Positions 14,725 through 16,785 of a stretch of DNA of 16,785 nucleotides are shown here, one piece after another. The stretch is taken from contig CALHVK010000039.1 in NCBI GenBank assembly GCA_938039195.1, forward strand, positions 1 through 16,785, written 5' to 3'. The stretch is from an uncultured Carnobacteriaceae bacterium (lineage in GTDB: Bacteria > Bacillota > Bacilli > Lactobacillales > Aerococcaceae). Below the pieces are notes generated by a model that was not told the origin of the DNA, ran no database searches, and worked only from the letters and a program-made list of their open reading frames with translations. The position numbers and the translations under genes were made by a program. Within the stretch, counting starts at the first letter, position 1; each line of letters starts with the position of its first letter.

Positions 14725-15667
14725 GATATTTCTTTGGGGCTCTGCTCTATTGTGGCTCCTGTTAGGGATTTTCTTTCTCTTTGGAACTGTGAAAGGATAC
14801 ATGGGGGGAGAGGCACTCTATAAGATGGGGGATATTTATCGTTTGAAGGATGCGGGAACCTCCGTTGCAATTCGTGTGTTGGATATAGACTCAGAGGTCC
14901 TCACATATGATGGAAACGACTATTATTTAGTAAAACATGAAAAAGGAGTTACGCCACTTCAAGCGAAGGCTAAAGACATTCAACAGTTTTTGGATTTGAA
15001 AAAAGCGAATCCGAATGACTGGGAGCCTTTAAAACAAGAGAATATTTATTTAAATGTTCGAGTGACGCCAGCAGTAACAAAGGGGCGTAGAGGGAGTACG
15101 ACCGTCCATATACCGTCACTATTGATGGAAGCCATTATCAGACAATATCAGAAGGGAACGCTCTTACCGACAGAAGACGCTGTACCACTGGACTTCATAC
15201 ATTATTTAACCCTTACATCTGCTACAAATCGTTTATTGGAAACGGTAGTGACTCTCTTTGTGTTTCTAATAGCGTTAGCATTCTTTTACGCTAGCTATAA
15301 ACGAGTACGTACATTGAAGGAAGAATACGAAGCATTTGATAAAGAGTTTCCGCGATATGCCGGGCAGATGAAAGTCTTAGCAACGGATGCAGATTTTCAT
15401 GATCCTAAGCTAAAAATACTAGTGAAGGATCATAAATTAGTTTGCTATAATAACAATTTTAGAGTGATTAAGCTGCGGGGAGTACGAAATATTGAAGTTC
15501 GTCGCCAACAGGCAAAAAGCAGTGTCACTTATGCCATCGATTTTGGATTTGGCGGGAATAAAAAAGTAACCATTCAATTGAAGAATCGTCCAGAGAACGT
15601 TCGCCAATTAGTGGATTATCTAAATAAAAAAGAAGGAACCAAAATATCGCTACCGTTTCAATGGTAA
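14699..15667 (+). CDS. Uncharacterised bitopic-loop membrane protein, paralogue of the next gene
   Basis: A 322 aa protein without a family I can name. Layout: MHKGY.RRT basic start, membrane span (about 10-32), a predicted extracytoplasmic domain (about 34-175), second span (about 179-200), then a cytoplasmic domain of about 120 residues with FPRYAGQMK and DPKLKILV (235-242). By the positive-inside rule both ends are cytoplasmic. The outside domain contains LYK, SVAI.V.DID, YYLVKHE.GV and RVTP, all conserved in the 325 aa paralogue. It aligns with that protein without a gap over residues 1-260, with 96 identities by hand count. The start is GTG with TAGG 8 bases upstream. It has no cysteines in the outside domain and no catalytic signature that I can see; a sensor or binding role is possible but not shown. 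Confidence 0.82.
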   Translation: MHKGYVRRTIFLWGSALLWLLLGIFFLFGTVKGYMGGEALYKMGDIYRLKDAGTSVAIRVLDIDSEVLTYDGNDYYLVKHEKGVTPLQAKAKDIQQFLDLKKANPNDWEPLKQENIYLNVRVTPAVTKGRRGSTTVHIPSLLMEAIIRQYQKGTLLPTEDAVPLDFIHYLTLTSATNRLLETVVTLFVFLIALAFFYASYKRVRTLKEEYEAFDKEFPRYAGQMKVLATDADFHDPKLKILVKDHKLVCYNNNFRVIKLRGVRNIEVRRQQAKSSVTYAIDFGFGGNKKVTIQLKNRPENVRQLVDYLNKKEGTKISLPFQW

Positions 15668-15703
15668 TGGGTATATGGTTCATAGAAGATGAGTCAACGA
15701 ATT

Positions 15704-15750
15704 TAATAGAAAGTAGGGTTTAAAATGCATAAAGGGTACGCAAGAAGAAC
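15704..15750 (+). repeat. Direct repeat at paralogue starts, copy 2
   Basis: This is the second copy of the repeat at 14677-14724. Here the block TAATAGAAAGTAGG (15704-15717) is intergenic, a likely relic of the 3' end of a short-type gene carried along when the unit duplicated. The second block (15726-15750) covers the start of the 325 aa gene. Confidence 0.85.
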
Positions 15751-16702
15751 AGGTCCGATATGGGTAGTAGTAGCGATAATGACAGTAGTGATGGTAATCA
15801 TTGCACGTGCGGGATTCAAATCATTCCAGAGCGCGGAAGAATTATACAAAGCTAATGAAGTTTACTATGTAAACGATAAGGGTTCATCCGTCGCCATTAA
15901 AGTAATGGATATCGATCCAGAACCGCTTGTTCTAAACGGGCACACCTATTACTTAGTGAAACATGAACGAGGTGTTGCGGTTTTCGAGGCAGATTCGGGT
16001 GAATTGAATAATGTCTTAGAAGCAAAGAAAGCTGCCGGAAACGCAGAGAATGCACTCGAAGCGTCGAATCTTTATTTGAGTGTGCGTGTGACACCAGAGA
16101 AAAGTAAAGGGAAAAGGTCCAATGAGAAGGTGAATGTAACGCCTGAGATGAAAGACGCCTTTTACAAGAAATATAAAGAGAGCCCGCTATATTCAGAAAA
16201 AGCCAAGACGCAAATCGATGAATCCAGAATCTTGAAGTTAACGACTTCTGACGCTCAATGGGGAGATTCGGCAATGACGTTTGTTATGCTTGCAATTGTT
16301 CTTGGGCTGATTGCATTCCAAATTTATCAAACGCGTCGCTTGAAGGCGCAGTATGCTCGCTTTGATGCATACTTCCCTGAGTATGCGAACAATATGAAGC
16401 AGTTATTGGATGATGCAGAATATGTGGATCCAAAACTTAAAATCCTTGTGATGGAAGGCATTCTTGTCAGCTACGACATTAACTTTACCGTCGTCGACTT
16501 ATCAGAAGTCAGCAAGTCTTATCTTGTTTTTGAAAACAGAAGAAAAGGCGGCATGAGGGTTCATCTCCGCTTTGAGTATCCAAACAAGAAATACGATTCG
16601 ATTCTCTTTAGAAGACAATTATTACGTCTCAAAGATCTTGTGGAATATTTAAACGAAGAATACAATTTAGGATTGAAAGTAGATTTTAGACTGCTAGGAT
16701 AA
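15725..16702 (+). CDS. Uncharacterised bitopic-loop membrane protein, second long paralogue
   Basis: A 325 aa protein built like the 322 aa one before it: basic start MHKGYARRT, membrane span (about 11-30), predicted extracytoplasmic domain (about 32-178), second span (about 182-200) and a cytoplasmic domain with FPEYANNMK and DPKLKILV (235-242), ending EEYNLGLKVDFRLLG. Conservation with the paralogue is strongest in residues 51-85 and 116-130 of the outside domain and 211-250 of the inside domain; both membrane spans are poorly conserved. The outside domain is Lys/Glu-rich. I know no named function. The start ATG has a weak ribosome site (TAGGG about 7 bases upstream). The gap before it is 57 bases with no terminator. 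Confidence 0.82.
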   Translation: MHKGYARRTGPIWVVVAIMTVVMVIIARAGFKSFQSAEELYKANEVYYVNDKGSSVAIKVMDIDPEPLVLNGHTYYLVKHERGVAVFEADSGELNNVLEAKKAAGNAENALEASNLYLSVRVTPEKSKGKRSNEKVNVTPEMKDAFYKKYKESPLYSEKAKTQIDESRILKLTTSDAQWGDSAMTFVMLAIVLGLIAFQIYQTRRLKAQYARFDAYFPEYANNMKQLLDDAEYVDPKLKILVMEGILVSYDINFTVVDLSEVSKSYLVFENRRKGGMRVHLRFEYPNKKYDSILFRRQLLRLKDLVEYLNEEYNLGLKVDFRLLG

Positions 16703-16717
16703 TCAACGGAGAGTAAG

Positions 16718-16785
16718 ATGAACAAAAAGATATTTGTTAGGACACTAATGGACTGGTGTATCGTTATTGTTTTATCGGTTGTTTG
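16718..16785 (+). CDS. Start of a further membrane protein, cut by the right edge
   Basis: An ATG at 16718, 15 bases after the previous stop and preceded by CGGAGAG, opens a frame that stays open to the edge (22 complete codons). It reads MNKKIFVRTLMDWC and then a hydrophobic stretch IVIVLSVV, so it begins with a basic end and a membrane span like its neighbours. It does not start MHKGY, so whether it belongs to the same family cannot be told. Confidence 0.6.
   Translation, partial: MNKKIFVRTLMDWCIVIVLSVV

Overview
The window is a housekeeping region of a low-GC Gram-positive bacterium. Its gene order (ldh on the minus strand, then pth, mfd, a SpoVB/YabM-type flippase, rqcP/yabO, divIC, yabR, tilS, hpt, ftsH, hslO) is the conserved block known from Listeria and Lactobacillales. 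The Bacillus sporulation genes usually interleaved in this block (spoVT, yabP, yabQ, spoIIE) are absent. I infer a non-sporulating Lactobacillales member, possibly Carnobacteriaceae-like (Granulicatella and relatives), but the sequence alone does not fix the genus.

Layout. At 1-367 is the 5' part of ldh on the minus strand, separated by a divergent promoter region from pth (568). The pth-mfd-flippase-rqcP run is tightly packed: a leaky-looking terminator hairpin sits after pth, mfd, the flippase and rqcP overlap one another, and the run ends at a good terminator (6607-6639). An mgtC-family gene with its own consensus promoter is placed between rqcP and divIC. It is followed by a 365-base gene-free stretch that holds a 189-nt, nearly fully self-complementary rod (7467-7655), the most unusual object in the window, and then the divIC promoter. 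DivIC, the S1 protein YabR, TilS, Hpt and FtsH follow. The ftsH promoter carries a CtsR-type tandem heptad and overlaps the hpt terminator. HslO (Hsp33) ends the housekeeping block at a strong terminator (13974-14018).

From 14039 to the right edge is an accessory cluster with its own promoter: three related membrane proteins of no function known to me (197, 322 and 325 aa) and the start of a fourth membrane-protein gene. The 322 and 325 aa proteins align without a gap over about 260 residues, with 96 identities by hand count. They share an N-terminal membrane segment, a predicted extracytoplasmic domain, a second membrane segment and a cytoplasmic domain. The 197 aa protein keeps only the membrane part and the cytoplasmic domain. 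A short DNA repeat at the two gene starts records the tandem duplication.

Functionally the core block joins translation upkeep (Pth, RqcP, TilS, YabR), transcription-coupled repair (Mfd), envelope growth and division (flippase, DivIC), purine salvage (Hpt) and protein quality control (FtsH, Hsp33). The large palindrome and the membrane-protein family are the parts that known families do not explain.
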